64,000 bases of DNA from NCBI RefSeq assembly GCF_001424165.1, contig NZ_LMOJ01000022.1, positions 397,882-461,881 of the forward strand, read 5' to 3'. Position 1 is the first letter of the stretch, and each line of letters begins with the position of its first letter. The notes under the pieces were generated by a model, which saw nothing but the letters and a program-made list of their open reading frames with translations, was not told where the DNA came from and made no database searches. The stretch comes from Massilia sp. Leaf139 (lineage in GTDB: Bacteria > Pseudomonadota > Gammaproteobacteria > Burkholderiales > Burkholderiaceae_D). Shown piece by piece: positions 25,372 to 35,127 of this stretch. The position numbers and the translations under genes are program-made.

Positions 25372-27069
25372 ATGCCAACCGCCTTGCCGACCGTCCCGCC
25401 GCCCGTGCCCGACCTCGCCAAGCGCCGGCTGCTGGCCGGACTGCTGCTGTCGGCGCTCGTGCATGCGCTGATCCTGTCGATCCAGTTCGGGTTGCCGGGC
25501 AGGCTGGCGGGGAGTCCCGGGCCGATCATGGTGAGCCTGGCGCCGGCGCCCTTGCCGGAGCCCGAAGCGCCCCTGCCTCCGCCGCTTGTACCCGCGCCTT
25601 CGCCTGCGGTGACCCAGCCGGCGCCTGTACCCGCGGCGGCCGGGGTGCCCGGTTCCGGGTTTCGCCTGCTCGACCCGGTGCCGCTGGCGCCACCGCCGCC
25701 GCCGCCGCAGGCAAGGGCCAAGCCTGCCAAGCGCCGGCGGCCGGCGCGCCGCGTCACGCCGCCCGCCACCCCGGTGATCGTGCAGCAAGACAATCCCGAC
25801 GCTGCGTTCAAGGTGCCGCTGGCTGAGCCGCCTGTCACCGAAGTTGTTCCGCAGCTGGACGCGGACGAGACGCTGGCGCAGGCTGAACCGGTAGCGGGGG
25901 AATCTGAGGCTGGCGCGGCAGCGGAGGAAGAAACGCAGCGTCTGGCGCGGGAACAGGAAGCCGAGCGCCAACGCTTGGCCGATGCGGAGCTGGAACAGCG
26001 CCGGTTGCGCGAAGCTGAACAGGCGCGCGTCGCCGAGCTTGCACGGCAGCAGGCGGCCGCGCAGGAGGCACGCGTGGTCGAAGAGCGCGAGGCAGCGCTG
26101 CGGCGCGAAGCGGCACGCGAGCAGGAGCGCCTGCTGGCAGAGGTAAGTGCGTCCGAGGCACGGCGCGTCCAGGAAGAACAGCTGCGCCAGGTACAGGAGC
26201 AGGAGCGCGCCCGTGCCCTGGCTGAACAGCGGGCGCGCGATGAAGAGCGGGCGCGTTTGTCTGCCGCGCGCGAGGCCGAGCGGCTGGCCGAGGAAACCGC
26301 CCGTCAACGCGAGGCCGAAGCGGCCCGACAGCGGGCGGAGCTGGCTGAGCGCGCGGAACTGGCGGCCCGCCGCCAGGCCGAGGAAGAGCGTGCGCGCCGC
26401 GAGCGGGCCGAGGGGCTCGCTGCGCAGGCGGTACAGGAAGAACTGGCGCGCCAGCAGGCGATCCAGCAGGCCCGCCGCCAGGCGCTCGAGGCCGCCGATG
26501 CGGAGCGGGCGCGCCAGGCGGCGCAAGGGGCAGGGGCGGCGCCACCCGGCAGCGGCTTGCCGGGAAGCGCGCCTGGGGCGGGTGACGCCGAGCCGCGCGG
26601 CTCTCTCGATGGCGGCCTCCTGGCGAGCCGGGCGCGTGAAATGATGCGCGGCCTGGATATTCCGGCGCCTGCGCCGGCGGCGCTGCGGCCCGCCCAGCAG
26701 ATGGCGGCCGGACGCCGGCGCGTCGTCGACACGCTCGAGCGCGACGTGTCGCTGCGCATGTATGTGGACAGTTTCCGCCAGAAGATCGAACGCAACGCCG
26801 CCCAGATCGGCATGCAGGTGGCCGGCGGGCCGGGGCGCAGCGACCCCCTGGTCAGCGTCGCCGTGCGCAGCGACGGCAGCGTCGACGACGTGACCATCGT
26901 CCGCTCGAGCGGCCGCGCCGATCTGGACGACTCCGTGCGCCGCATCGTGCGCCTGAATGCGCGCTACGCGGCCTTTCCTCCAAACGTGGCGGCGCGCTTC
27001 GACGTGATCGAGATACGCCGCATCTGGATTTTTGCCGAGACCCTGAAGTTGCTCGAAGAAGTACGCTAA
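25372..27069 (+). CDS. TonB-like energy transducer with long charged helix
   Basis: A 565-aa protein. One membrane segment is at about 19-42 ('LLAGLLLSALVHALILSI'), preceded by a short cytoplasmic tail. Then come a Pro-rich stretch (50-130) and an Arg/Glu/Ala-rich coiled region (about 155-400), as in TolA. The C-terminal about 95 residues form a TonB box-binding domain: 'VSVAVRSDGSVDDVTIVRSSG' and 'RFDVIEIRRIWIF'. It probably couples the proton motive force to outer membrane receptors. No exbB/exbD genes are beside it. TolA-like function is the alternative. Confidence 0.82.
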   Translation: MPTALPTVPPPVPDLAKRRLLAGLLLSALVHALILSIQFGLPGRLAGSPGPIMVSLAPAPLPEPEAPLPPPLVPAPSPAVTQPAPVPAAAGVPGSGFRLLDPVPLAPPPPPPQARAKPAKRRRPARRVTPPATPVIVQQDNPDAAFKVPLAEPPVTEVVPQLDADETLAQAEPVAGESEAGAAAEEETQRLAREQEAERQRLADAELEQRRLREAEQARVAELARQQAAAQEARVVEEREAALRREAAREQERLLAEVSASEARRVQEEQLRQVQEQERARALAEQRARDEERARLSAAREAERLAEETARQREAEAARQRAELAERAELAARRQAEEERARRERAEGLAAQAVQEELARQQAIQQARRQALEAADAERARQAAQGAGAAPPGSGLPGSAPGAGDAEPRGSLDGGLLASRAREMMRGLDIPAPAPAALRPAQQMAAGRRRVVDTLERDVSLRMYVDSFRQKIERNAAQIGMQVAGGPGRSDPLVSVAVRSDGSVDDVTIVRSSGRADLDDSVRRIVRLNARYAAFPPNVAARFDVIEIRRIWIFAETLKLLEEVR

Positions 27070-27239
27070 AGGGGCACATTTTCACCCTTGGAAATGAAGA
27101 GAAGGGCTGCCTGGGATCCACCTGCCTGGCTCGGCCTCGCCTGAGCCTGGCGTTTGATATGCAGCAAAGCCGCCTGTGATGGACGCCGTACGCTGAGTTA
27201 GTCAGCAATAGAACGGCAGTCCATTTCATAGGCAAGCTC
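27070..27239. other. Intergenic region before the exopolysaccharide genes
   Basis: 170 bases that should hold the promoter of the rightward exporter operon. No confident -35/-10 pair or operator was recognised. Confidence 0.4.
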
Positions 27240-28370
27240 ATGAATTTTCCAACTGAAATTTTGCGTTGGCGCTTAGTCGCCGTGGCAAGCGTCTTGTTGC
27301 TCGCCGGCTGTGCAACCGGCTTGCAGTTCCGGGCCGAGGACAGCAAAGGCAGCGCCGAGCCCCCGCCACCCACCGAAATGATCACCGAGCAGTTGATCGC
27401 CGCCGAAAAGGCTGCGAACCTACAGCAGGGCAACCAGGATCTGTCGCGCCTGCTGGTACCGAATCCACCGCCCTACACCATCGGACGCGGCGACGTGCTC
27501 TCCATCGTGGTCTGGGATCATCCCGAGCTGGCCGGGGGCGGCATGACGGCCGCCACCGCCGCCGCCGACGCCAGCGGTACGAACGCCAGCGCCGGCGCGA
27601 ACGCACCGCAGCCCGGCTTCGTCGTGGATCACCAGGGACGCATCCAGTTCCCCTTTGCCGGCCTGCTGCCGGTCGAGGGACTCACCGAGGAGGCGGCCCG
27701 CGCGCTCCTGACGCAAAAGCTGGCGCGCTACATCGCCAACCCGAACATTACGCTGCGGGTGCAGTCCTACCGCAGCAAGCGGGTCTACATCGACGGCGAG
27801 GTCAAGCAGCCGGGCCTGCAGGCGATCAACGACATTCCCATGACCCTGGTCGAAGCCCTGAACCGCGCCGGTGGCCTGCTGCCCTCGGCCGACCAGAGCC
27901 GTATCGCGCTCGAACGGGGCGACGCGCGCTACCGCATCAACCTGCGCGACCTGGTACAGAAAGGCATCAATCCCGGCAACGTCATGCTGGCGCCGGGCGA
28001 CGTCGTGCGCGTGCATTCGCGCGACGAAAGCAAGGTCTTCGTCTCGGGCGAAGTCGTCACGCCGAGGGCGCTGACCATGCACAATGGCCGGCTCACGCTC
28101 AACGAAGCGCTCGGCGAGACGGGCGGCATCAGCCCGCTCAGCGGCGACGCGCGCCAGATCTACGTGGTGCGCAAGACGCCGGAACGCACGCGCGTTTTCC
28201 AGCTCGACGCGCGCCTGGCCGGCTCCCTGGCCATGGCCGAGTCCTTCGAACTGCGGCCGAAGGACGTGGTCTATGTCGCCGCCTCGCCGCTGGCGAACTG
28301 GAACCGCCATCTCAGCCTGCTGTTCCCAGGTGCGCTCACCTCCGCGGTCGGCGTTACCAATCGCCCATGA
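27240..28370 (+). CDS. Outer-membrane polysaccharide export lipoprotein (Wza type)
   Basis: A 376-aa protein with a lipoprotein signal ending 'LLAGC' (Cys at about 23). A Poly_export domain follows ('PPYTIGRGDVLSIVVWDHPEL'), with an inserted Ala/Gly-rich loop near 105-120. Then come SLBB domains ('VYIDGEVKQPGLQAI', 'VFVSGEVVTPRALTM'). The C-terminus has no strong amphipathic helix, shorter than E. coli Wza. It would form the outer-membrane channel for the polymer made by the locus downstream, working with the BY-kinase whose gene starts 46 bp later. Confidence 0.9.
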   Translation: MNFPTEILRWRLVAVASVLLLAGCATGLQFRAEDSKGSAEPPPPTEMITEQLIAAEKAANLQQGNQDLSRLLVPNPPPYTIGRGDVLSIVVWDHPELAGGGMTAATAAADASGTNASAGANAPQPGFVVDHQGRIQFPFAGLLPVEGLTEEAARALLTQKLARYIANPNITLRVQSYRSKRVYIDGEVKQPGLQAINDIPMTLVEALNRAGGLLPSADQSRIALERGDARYRINLRDLVQKGINPGNVMLAPGDVVRVHSRDESKVFVSGEVVTPRALTMHNGRLTLNEALGETGGISPLSGDARQIYVVRKTPERTRVFQLDARLAGSLAMAESFELRPKDVVYVAASPLANWNRHLSLLFPGALTSAVGVTNRP

Positions 28371-28416
28371 GCGTCCATGCGCGTCCATGAGCGCCCGTGA
28401 ACACCGGAGACCATCC

Positions 28417-30699
28417 ATGACCAAGCCTGCCGACCACCATCCGCTGACCCATATCGCCCACAGCCCGCCGATCCTGAGCGTTCCCTTCGACCCGCGGCCG
28501 CCGCTGACGGCCGCCGACGAGCCGACAGTCGATCTGAAGGGACATTTCAACACCCTGTACGACAACCGCTGGCTGATCGGCGGCATCACGGCGCTGATCA
28601 CCCTGATCGCCGTGCTGTATGCCCTCGTGGCCAAACCGGTCTACGAGGCCAACCTCATGATTCACGTCGAGGAGGAAAGCCCGAACGCATCGAAGAACAT
28701 CCTGAGCGAAGCATCCTCGCTGTTCGAAACGAAGAAGGCGGCTATCGCCGAGATGGAGCTGCTGCGTTCGCGCATGGTGGTTTCCCAGGCGGTCGACAAC
28801 CTTCAGCTGTACATCGAAGTCCAGCCCAAGTATTTCCCGGTGGTCGGCTTCTGGTTCGCCAACCAGAACAACGGCGCGCTCTCGAATCCCGGTCTGTTCG
28901 GCTACGGCGGCTATGTATGGGGCGGCGAAAAGGCCGAAGTCACGGTCTTCGACGTGCCCGAAAGCTGGCTCAACCGCGAGTTCACGATCACGGCGCGCGG
29001 CATCAACCGCTACCACTTTTCGGGCGGCGGCCAGCGCCTCGCCTTCGACGGCACCGTCGGCCAGCGCTACCGCGTGCCGACGCCGGAAGGCACCATGGAG
29101 ATCAAGGTCGACCGGCTGTACGCCAATCCGGGCGCGCGCTTTCGCCTCAAGCGCAAGTCGCGCCTGGGCACCATCCAGGCCATCCAGACGGCCATGGTCA
29201 TCACCGAGCAGGGCAAGCAGTCGGGCGTGATCGAGGTCAAGCTACAAGGCGAGAACGCCAAGCGCATCAATGCCTTGCTCAGCGAAATCGGCCGCGAATA
29301 CATGCGCCAGAACCTGGCGCGCAAGACCGAGGAGGCGGAAAAATCGCTCGCCTTCCTCAACAAGCAGCTGCCGATCCTGAAGCGCCAGCTCGAACAGTCC
29401 GAGGATCGCTACAACCAGTTCCGCAATTCGCACGGCACGGTCGACCTGCGCGAGGAAGCCCGCGTCAGCCTGGCGCAGGCCACGGCAGCCCGTGCGCGCC
29501 GCATCGAGCTGCTGCAAAAGAAAACCGAACTGTTGGCCCGCTTCACCGAAGACCATCCGATCGTGGCCGCGATCAACCGCCAGCGCAAGGAAGTCGATGC
29601 CGAGATCGAGGAGATCGCGGCCCGCATCAAGAGCCTGCCCGTGCTGGAACAGGACGAAGCACGCCTGACGCGGGACATCAAGGTCAATACCGACCTGTAC
29701 ACGGCGCTGTCGAACACGGCGCAGCAGCTGCGCCTGATCTCGGTGGGCCGCGTCAGCAACGTGCGCCTGGTGGATGCCCCGATCGCGCCGGAGAAACCGC
29801 TGAAACCGAATCGTCCGCTGATCGTCGCGCTCGCGGTGATCACTGGGCTGTTCCTGGGCACGTTGCTCGCGTTCGCGCGCAAGGCCCTGCAGGGCGGCAT
29901 CGACGACCCGCAGAAGATCGAACGTCTGCTCAATGCGCGCGTCGTCTATGCTTCCATCCCGCACAGCGGCAACCAGGACAAGTTGCTGCGCAAGGCGCGC
30001 GGCGAAACGGCGCCGCTGCCCTTGCTGGCGCAGATCATGCCCGAAGATCCCGCCGTCGAAAGCCTGCGCAGTTTCCGCGCGGCGCTGCAGTTCTCGATGC
30101 CGCATTTTAAGAACAACATCGTCATGTTCGCGGGCCCGACGCGCGCCCTCGGCAAGTCCTTCGTCGCCGCCAATTTCGCAGCCGTCATGGCAGCAAGCGG
30201 CAAGCGCGTCCTGCTGATCGACGCAGATCTGCGCAATGGCCACCTGCACCGCTATTTCGGCATCGGCCGCGAGCGCGGCCTGTCGCGCTCGATCATCGGT
30301 TCGATGCCGGTAGAGGACATCATCCACCACGACGTCATGGACAACCTCGACTTCATCCCCACCGGCGAGCTGCCGCCGAACCGCTCCGAATTCCTGCTGC
30401 ACCTGAACTTCGGCGCCTTGCTCGAGTCGGTCAGCAGCCGCTACGACCTGGTCTTGCTCGATCCACCGCCGGTTCTGTCGGTGGCCGATGCTCTCATCAT
30501 CGGTGCGCATGCCGGCGCCGTCTTCATCGTCGCCCGGGCCGGGGTGACGACCGAAGGCCAAATCAACGAAACGGTCAAGCGCATGAACCACGCCGGCATC
30601 TCGCCGCAGGGCGTACTCTTCAACGACATGGCGCTGCGGCTCGGATCGAGCGCCGCGCAGTATGGCGCCACTGCGGCGCAGATCGGCTACGTCGCTTGA
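28417..30699 (+). CDS. Wzc-type polysaccharide co-polymerase / BY-kinase
   Basis: A 760-aa protein; ATG 28417 has CGGAGA upstream, and the frame before it overlaps the exporter. It has an N-terminal Wzz domain with a membrane segment at about 50-72, a long periplasmic coil, a second membrane segment at about 468-490 and a cytoplasmic kinase domain. The kinase has Walker A 'GPTRALGKS' (~571-580), Walker A' 'LLIDADLR' (~599) and Walker B 'LVLLDPPPV' (~678). The C-terminal tail is short and holds only two tyrosines near the end, unlike the Tyr-rich tails of many Wzc proteins. It controls chain length and export. Confidence 0.9.
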   Translation: MTKPADHHPLTHIAHSPPILSVPFDPRPPLTAADEPTVDLKGHFNTLYDNRWLIGGITALITLIAVLYALVAKPVYEANLMIHVEEESPNASKNILSEASSLFETKKAAIAEMELLRSRMVVSQAVDNLQLYIEVQPKYFPVVGFWFANQNNGALSNPGLFGYGGYVWGGEKAEVTVFDVPESWLNREFTITARGINRYHFSGGGQRLAFDGTVGQRYRVPTPEGTMEIKVDRLYANPGARFRLKRKSRLGTIQAIQTAMVITEQGKQSGVIEVKLQGENAKRINALLSEIGREYMRQNLARKTEEAEKSLAFLNKQLPILKRQLEQSEDRYNQFRNSHGTVDLREEARVSLAQATAARARRIELLQKKTELLARFTEDHPIVAAINRQRKEVDAEIEEIAARIKSLPVLEQDEARLTRDIKVNTDLYTALSNTAQQLRLISVGRVSNVRLVDAPIAPEKPLKPNRPLIVALAVITGLFLGTLLAFARKALQGGIDDPQKIERLLNARVVYASIPHSGNQDKLLRKARGETAPLPLLAQIMPEDPAVESLRSFRAALQFSMPHFKNNIVMFAGPTRALGKSFVAANFAAVMAASGKRVLLIDADLRNGHLHRYFGIGRERGLSRSIIGSMPVEDIIHHDVMDNLDFIPTGELPPNRSEFLLHLNFGALLESVSSRYDLVLLDPPPVLSVADALIIGAHAGAVFIVARAGVTTEGQINETVKRMNHAGISPQGVLFNDMALRLGSSAAQYGATAAQIGYVA

Positions 30700-31462
30700 T
30701 CCACCTGTGATGTCCTGATCGGCGCCCGCTGCTACGCGGGCGTCAGTGCTTCCTGGCACGCGTGCCGATGAGACAGGCAGTTTGCGCCGGCCAGGATGAT
30801 CGGGACGCGATCGGCCTGGCTTGCGTCTTCATGTCAGCCCAGGGCGCTGCACGTCTTCCAGCTGGTCGAGGAGGCCAGGCAAGCGCCGGTCCTCTCGGTG
30901 TTATCACTCTCCTGCATACGGTTGACTTGTGCACGGGCCAGCGATCGACAGTGCTGACGCTAACTCCTCGGTGCCATCGCGCTCGACCAAAGCAGTCGCC
31001 AATTTCTGCAATACGGCACTCGCCTGTCGAGAGCGACGGCGCACTTCACAAGGTTGCCGCATTCTGGTTCTCCCGTGCTACCCAAAAAGCGTAGATCCGC
31101 TAGCGATATTGGCCGGGACGTCGTGTGAAAGGCCGGCTGGCGCGTGCGGTTCACTGTCACGTCACGAAGCCGGCGTGAGAGGCGTCAGCCCGCGCCAGAG
31201 CGCCTTGGTGCGTCGGCGAGTGGAACGTGAGTGCGCGCAATTACGTGCGCCGTATTGCTGGAGACAGAAGCGGCCGGGATGCGTCACCAGACCGCACAAG
31301 GGGCAACGACGGTGCGCCCGTAAAAACGGAGCATGTCTGCCAGCCGCTTCGGAATTCCTGACTTGGCGTCGCTGCGAAGCGCTGCAGGGTTCGACGTGCT
31401 GACTCGAAAAAACGCCGGCACGCGCAGCCGCTCAGGCTGGCGTGCCGGAAGGAGAAGGAAAA
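30700..31462. other. Gene-free stretch between convergent exopolysaccharide genes
   Basis: About 760 bases between the kinase gene and the leftward acyltransferase. A 7-bp hairpin (CGCCCGC at 30723-30729 with GCGGGCG at 30736-30742) just after the kinase gene may end its transcript, though the T run is poor. Open frames here are short, overlap each other and have no recognisable features. Decayed sequence is likely. Confidence 0.5.
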
Positions 31463-32650
31463 TCAGTCCGCGGAGAAAATGATCGGAGTCGCCGGCTTTC
31501 GTGCCGTCGGCAGCAGCAGGCGCTTGGCGAAGCGCCGCACACGGTAAGTGTTACGTTCAAAGACGAGGTAGCACAGGTAGCTCGTTCCCATCAGGATGCC
31601 CAGCATCGCAAAATAAATCGCGAAGTCGGTGGGGCGTGCGGGATCGAGCAGCGTCCGGCCGAACTGGGTGCGGCCGATGTACTGCATCAGGTCGATCACC
31701 GGCACATGCAGCACATACAGCGTGAACGAAAATTCGGACAGCCATTTGCCGAACGCGCCGACGCGGCGCAGGAACACCGACGGCCCGATCGGCTGATACA
31801 TGGCCGCCAGGAAGACGACGACCGGAAGCGTGCAGATCAAATCCTGGCCGAACGATTCCGGCAGGATGTCGTCGTTCACCCCGTAGATCCGGTAATAGAC
31901 CGATACGCCCAGCGCAATAGCCAGCACGACGATGCGTGCGCCGAAGCTGCTCTCGACACGGATGCGGGAGAAGACGGCGCCCAGCAGCCAAATCCCGAAA
32001 TACAGGCTCATCACATAGGGCAGCCAGGCAAAGGTGAGCGCCAACAGGGCCGCGCATGAAGCCTGCTGCAGCAGGCCGCGGCCGGTGAAGATCATCAGCA
32101 GCAGCGGGAACTGGATGTAGTACCAGGTTTCATTCGCCAGGCTCCAGAGCGGGTAATTGCCGCCGAAGCGATCCACGACGATGGTCTGCAGGCCCAGCAC
32201 GTTACCAAGGAAGGTGCCGGCGGAGAACTCGCCCGGCGAGCCGAAGCCGGCCGGCTCGGTGGTCGCGGCGCCGGTGATCAGGCCGATGCCGATCATCATC
32301 ACGAAGGTGGGGACGAGCACCGTCCACAGGCGTGTCGCGCGATCGATCGCATACGAACGCAGGGCGCGCGGCTGGCCGATCTTGTTCAGCAGGCTGCCCC
32401 CGACAAGCCAGCCGCTGATGAGGAAGAAGACCATCACGGCCTGGTGGGCAAAGCCCGTGAAGAAGGCCAGCGCCACGTAGGCGAGGCCGGGTTCGTCGAG
32501 GTTGCGCAGACCGGGATAGATTTCGGCGCGCAAGTGTGCCGCTGCTACCTGCAGGGAGGCGATGCCCCGAAGCAGATTCATCAGCAGTGACTGCATCGAG
32601 TCCTCGCTGAGCTGGCTCTGTCGCTGCCAGTGGAAGGAAAGGGCACGCAT
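31463..32650 (-). CDS. Membrane O-acyltransferase (acyltransferase 3 family)
   Basis: A 395-aa protein from ATG 32650, with AGGAGA six to ten bases upstream. About ten hydrophobic segments are visible. An early 'LLRGIASLQVAAAHLRAEIYPGL' holds the conserved R and H of the family; the acetyl-donor side includes 'FFLISGWLVGGSLL'. It would add acetyl or other acyl groups to the sugar chain at the inner membrane. It is the last gene of the leftward exopolysaccharide operon; 37 bp separate it from the PAP2 gene. Confidence 0.87.
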   Translation of the reverse strand: MRALSFHWQRQSQLSEDSMQSLLMNLLRGIASLQVAAAHLRAEIYPGLRNLDEPGLAYVALAFFTGFAHQAVMVFFLISGWLVGGSLLNKIGQPRALRSYAIDRATRLWTVLVPTFVMMIGIGLITGAATTEPAGFGSPGEFSAGTFLGNVLGLQTIVVDRFGGNYPLWSLANETWYYIQFPLLLMIFTGRGLLQQASCAALLALTFAWLPYVMSLYFGIWLLGAVFSRIRVESSFGARIVVLAIALGVSVYYRIYGVNDDILPESFGQDLICTLPVVVFLAAMYQPIGPSVFLRRVGAFGKWLSEFSFTLYVLHVPVIDLMQYIGRTQFGRTLLDPARPTDFAIYFAMLGILMGTSYLCYLVFERNTYRVRRFAKRLLLPTARKPATPIIFSAD

Positions 32651-32687
32651 GTCGTTCTCCTGTCGAATTAGAAAAGGTGGGCGCCGG

Positions 32688-33290
32688 TCAGCCGCAGCTA
32701 TCCCAGCGAAATGGCGCGCGGTTACCTGACAGGGCCAGGGCAACCTTGATCATCCAGTAGCCAACCTGTGCCTGTTGCATCGCCCAAGCCGTCGCGATAA
32801 AGGCCGCCAGGCTTGCAGCCAAGCCTATCGGCAAGGCTGGTTGGCGTGCCCTGCCTGCGATCCTGATCATGGCGCCGCTGGCGGTGGCGCCGACCAGCCA
32901 TCCGGCCCAGGCTTCAGCCGCCGTGTGTTCGCCCGTGACGACGAGCACGACGGCAAGGACAGCGCCCAGGGCCAGGCCCGCGGCCGCTCCGGCCAGCGGC
33001 AGGGGCGGCGGACAGCGCTGTAACAGCAGATAGAGCAGCACGGGAAAGACGGTGGTTGCGCCGGCCGCATGGCCACTGAAGGCCTGGAAACGCAGCGCCG
33101 GAATGCCCGTGCCCCAACCGAGAAACGCGACCTTGCTGGCGCCGACGATCGCCAGCGCACCCGCGAACAGCAGCACCCAATAGCCCGCGGCGCGCCAGTC
33201 GCGCGCCGCCAGCAGCCAGGCGACGATGGCGCTGGCAAGCGGCAGCGTCAGCACCAGGTTGCCGAGGTGGAGGAAGGCGGTCGAGGACAT
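32688..33290 (-). CDS. PAP2-family membrane phosphatase
   Basis: A 200-aa, strongly hydrophobic protein. PAP2 motif traces are 'KVAFLGWG', 'FSGHAAGA' (S-G-H) and 'VVTGEHTAAEAWAGW' (H). The first motif's K-x6-RP is degenerate. In an exopolysaccharide locus such enzymes may dephosphorylate undecaprenyl pyrophosphate to recycle the carrier. The loss of part of motif 1 leaves activity uncertain. It lies 12 bp after the phosphoglycosyltransferase. Confidence 0.75.
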   Translation of the reverse strand: MSSTAFLHLGNLVLTLPLASAIVAWLLAARDWRAAGYWVLLFAGALAIVGASKVAFLGWGTGIPALRFQAFSGHAAGATTVFPVLLYLLLQRCPPPLPLAGAAAGLALGAVLAVVLVVTGEHTAAEAWAGWLVGATASGAMIRIAGRARQPALPIGLAASLAAFIATAWAMQQAQVGYWMIKVALALSGNRAPFRWDSCG

Positions 33291-33302
33291 GGCAGGAGGG
33301 CG

Positions 33303-33893
33303 TCAACGTGCAAGCGCACGCACGGTGTGCAGGATGATGCGCACGTCGACCCAGAACGTACGTTCGCGGACGTAGCGCACGTAATACTCGAGCTTGGTGG
33401 GCAGGATGGTGTCGATATAGGCCTGCTCCGGGTCGGCTGCCTGCCCGAGGATGGCGTTCTCGTCCTTGTACAGGATCGAGGCCCAATCCGTCACGCCCGG
33501 CGTGACCGAGAGCACGAGCTCGCGTTCGCGCGGCGGATAGCAGGCGACATAGCGCGGCACTTCGGGGCGCGGGCCAACCAGACTCATCGTGCCGTGGATG
33601 ACGTTGAACAGCTGCGGCAGTTCGTCGAGCTTGTACTTGCGCAGGAAATGGCCGGCGCGCGTAATGCGCGGATCGCGCCCCACCGTCAACTGGCGTTGCG
33701 TGTCCGGCTGCGCCGCCATCGTGCGGAACTTGAGGATGGAAAATGGCACACCATGGCGCCCGACCCGCACCTGGCGAAACAGCACCGGCCCGGGTGAATC
33801 GAGCCGGATCCAGAGCGCGATGGCGGCCAGCAGCGGCGCCAGCACCAGCACGCCGATCGTGGCCACGCAAAGATCGAAGCTGCGTTTCAACAT
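33303..33893 (-). CDS. Initiating phosphoglycosyltransferase (PglC/WcaJ C-domain type)
   Basis: A 196-aa protein, the short monotopic form with a single reentrant N-terminal helix ('[21 protein letters not shown]') and no four-helix N-terminal domain. It keeps the family marks '[13 protein letters not shown]', 'FSILKFRTM', '[14 protein letters not shown]' (D-E) and 'MSLVGPRPE'. It transfers a sugar-1-phosphate to undecaprenyl phosphate, starting each repeat unit. It overlaps the preceding aminotransferase gene by 7 bases, as PglC-type enzymes often sit beside the enzymes that make their donor sugar. Confidence 0.92.
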   Translation of the reverse strand: MLKRSFDLCVATIGVLVLAPLLAAIALWIRLDSPGPVLFRQVRVGRHGVPFSILKFRTMAAQPDTQRQLTVGRDPRITRAGHFLRKYKLDELPQLFNVIHGTMSLVGPRPEVPRYVACYPPRERELVLSVTPGVTDWASILYKDENAILGQAADPEQAYIDTILPTKLEYYVRYVRERTFWVDVRIILHTVRALAR

Positions 33894-35125
33894 GACAGCA
33901 AGCCATGCAAGGCATGGATGACGCGCTCCTGGTCGGCGTCGCGCATGCGGGTGTACAGGGGCAGCGTCAGCATCGCGTCGAAGGCGGCTTCGGCGACCGG
34001 GAAGCGGCCAGGGTCGAAAACGCAGTTGTCGCGCCAGTAAGGCTGGCGGTGCAAGGGAATGAAGTGCACGCTGGTGCCGATGCCCAGCTCGGACAGCCGC
34101 ACGATGAGCTGGTCGCGGCGCAGAGGCGCGTTCTCCTTCAGGCGCACCACATACAAATGCCAGGCATGGGTGCTGTCGCCCTCGGGCCGGGGCGGCAGCA
34201 CCAGGGGCAGGCCCGCCAGCGCTTCGTCGTAGCGCGCCGCCAGGCGCCGGCGCTGTTCGAGGAAGCGGTCGATCTTGCGCAATTGTTCGATGCCGATCGC
34301 AGCCGCGATGTCGGTCAGGTTGTACTTGAAGCCGGCAGCTACGACTTCGTAGAACCAGGCGGGCGTTTTCGACACGTAGCGGTCGAAGGCGTCCTGGCTG
34401 ATGCCGTGCAGGCGCATCAGGCGGATGCGCCGCGCCAGCTCGGGATCGCGCACCACGACCATGCCGCCTTCGCCGGTGGTCATGGTTTTGTTGGCATAGA
34501 AGCTGAAGACGGTGATGTCGCTCTCGAGCGTGCCCACCAGGCGGCCGCGGTAGCGCGTCGGAAAGGCGTGGGCCGCGTCCTCGACCACGCGCAAGCCGTG
34601 GCGCCGCGCGAGGGCGAGCAGGGCGTCCATCTCGCAGGCCATGCCGGCGTAATGCACCGGCACGATGGCGCGCGTGCGCGGCGTGATCGCCGTCTCGACG
34701 GCTTGCGGATCCATGTTCAGCGTGGCGGCGTCGACGTCGACCAGCACCGGCTGCGCGCCGAGATAGCGCACCACCTCGGCGGTGGCGGTGAAGGTCAACG
34801 TGGGGACGATCACCTCGTCGCCCGGCCCGATGCCCAGGCTTTCGAGCGCGAGATGCAGGCCGGCCGTGGCCGAGTTGACGGAAATGGCCTGCAGGTCGGC
34901 GCCGAGGTAGTCACGAAAGGCGGCTTCGAAGCGCCTGGCCGTGGGGCCGGTCGTCACCCAGCCGGAGCGCAGGCATTCGACCACGGCGGCGATTTCCTCC
35001 TCGCCGATGTCGGGCAGGGCGAAGGGCAGGAAAGGAGCGGCGGCAGGCGCATCTGCGGACGCAAGTTCAGCTGCGGCTGGAGCTGCGGGTGCGGCGGCTG
35101 GTTCGGCAAGCTGGTGGTCATCCAT
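33887..35125 (-). CDS. DegT/DnrJ/EryC1 sugar aminotransferase
   Basis: A 412-aa PLP enzyme. The catalytic lysine lies in '[14 protein letters not shown]'. The PLP-phosphate and substrate motifs '[11 protein letters not shown]', '[14 protein letters not shown]' and 'VPVHYAGM' are present. The first 30 residues are an Ala/Pro-rich extension not usual in the family; a start further in, near '[13 protein letters not shown]', is possible. Next to the PglC-type transferase and with the PglF/WbpM-like dehydratase in the same locus, it may aminate a UDP-4-keto-6-deoxy sugar. It lies 2 bp after the glycosyltransferase stop. Confidence 0.88.
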   Translation of the reverse strand: MDDHQLAEPAAAPAAPAAAELASADAPAAAPFLPFALPDIGEEEIAAVVECLRSGWVTTGPTARRFEAAFRDYLGADLQAISVNSATAGLHLALESLGIGPGDEVIVPTLTFTATAEVVRYLGAQPVLVDVDAATLNMDPQAVETAITPRTRAIVPVHYAGMACEMDALLALARRHGLRVVEDAAHAFPTRYRGRLVGTLESDITVFSFYANKTMTTGEGGMVVVRDPELARRIRLMRLHGISQDAFDRYVSKTPAWFYEVVAAGFKYNLTDIAAAIGIEQLRKIDRFLEQRRRLAARYDEALAGLPLVLPPRPEGDSTHAWHLYVVRLKENAPLRRDQLIVRLSELGIGTSVHFIPLHRQPYWRDNCVFDPGRFPVAEAAFDAMLTLPLYTRMRDADQERVIHALHGLLSC

Positions 35126-35127
35126 GT

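Noticed and set aside
30929..31402. 157-codon rightward frame in the exopolysaccharide gap
   Set aside because: Cys/Arg-rich low-quality composition, no ribosome binding site and no recognisable motif.
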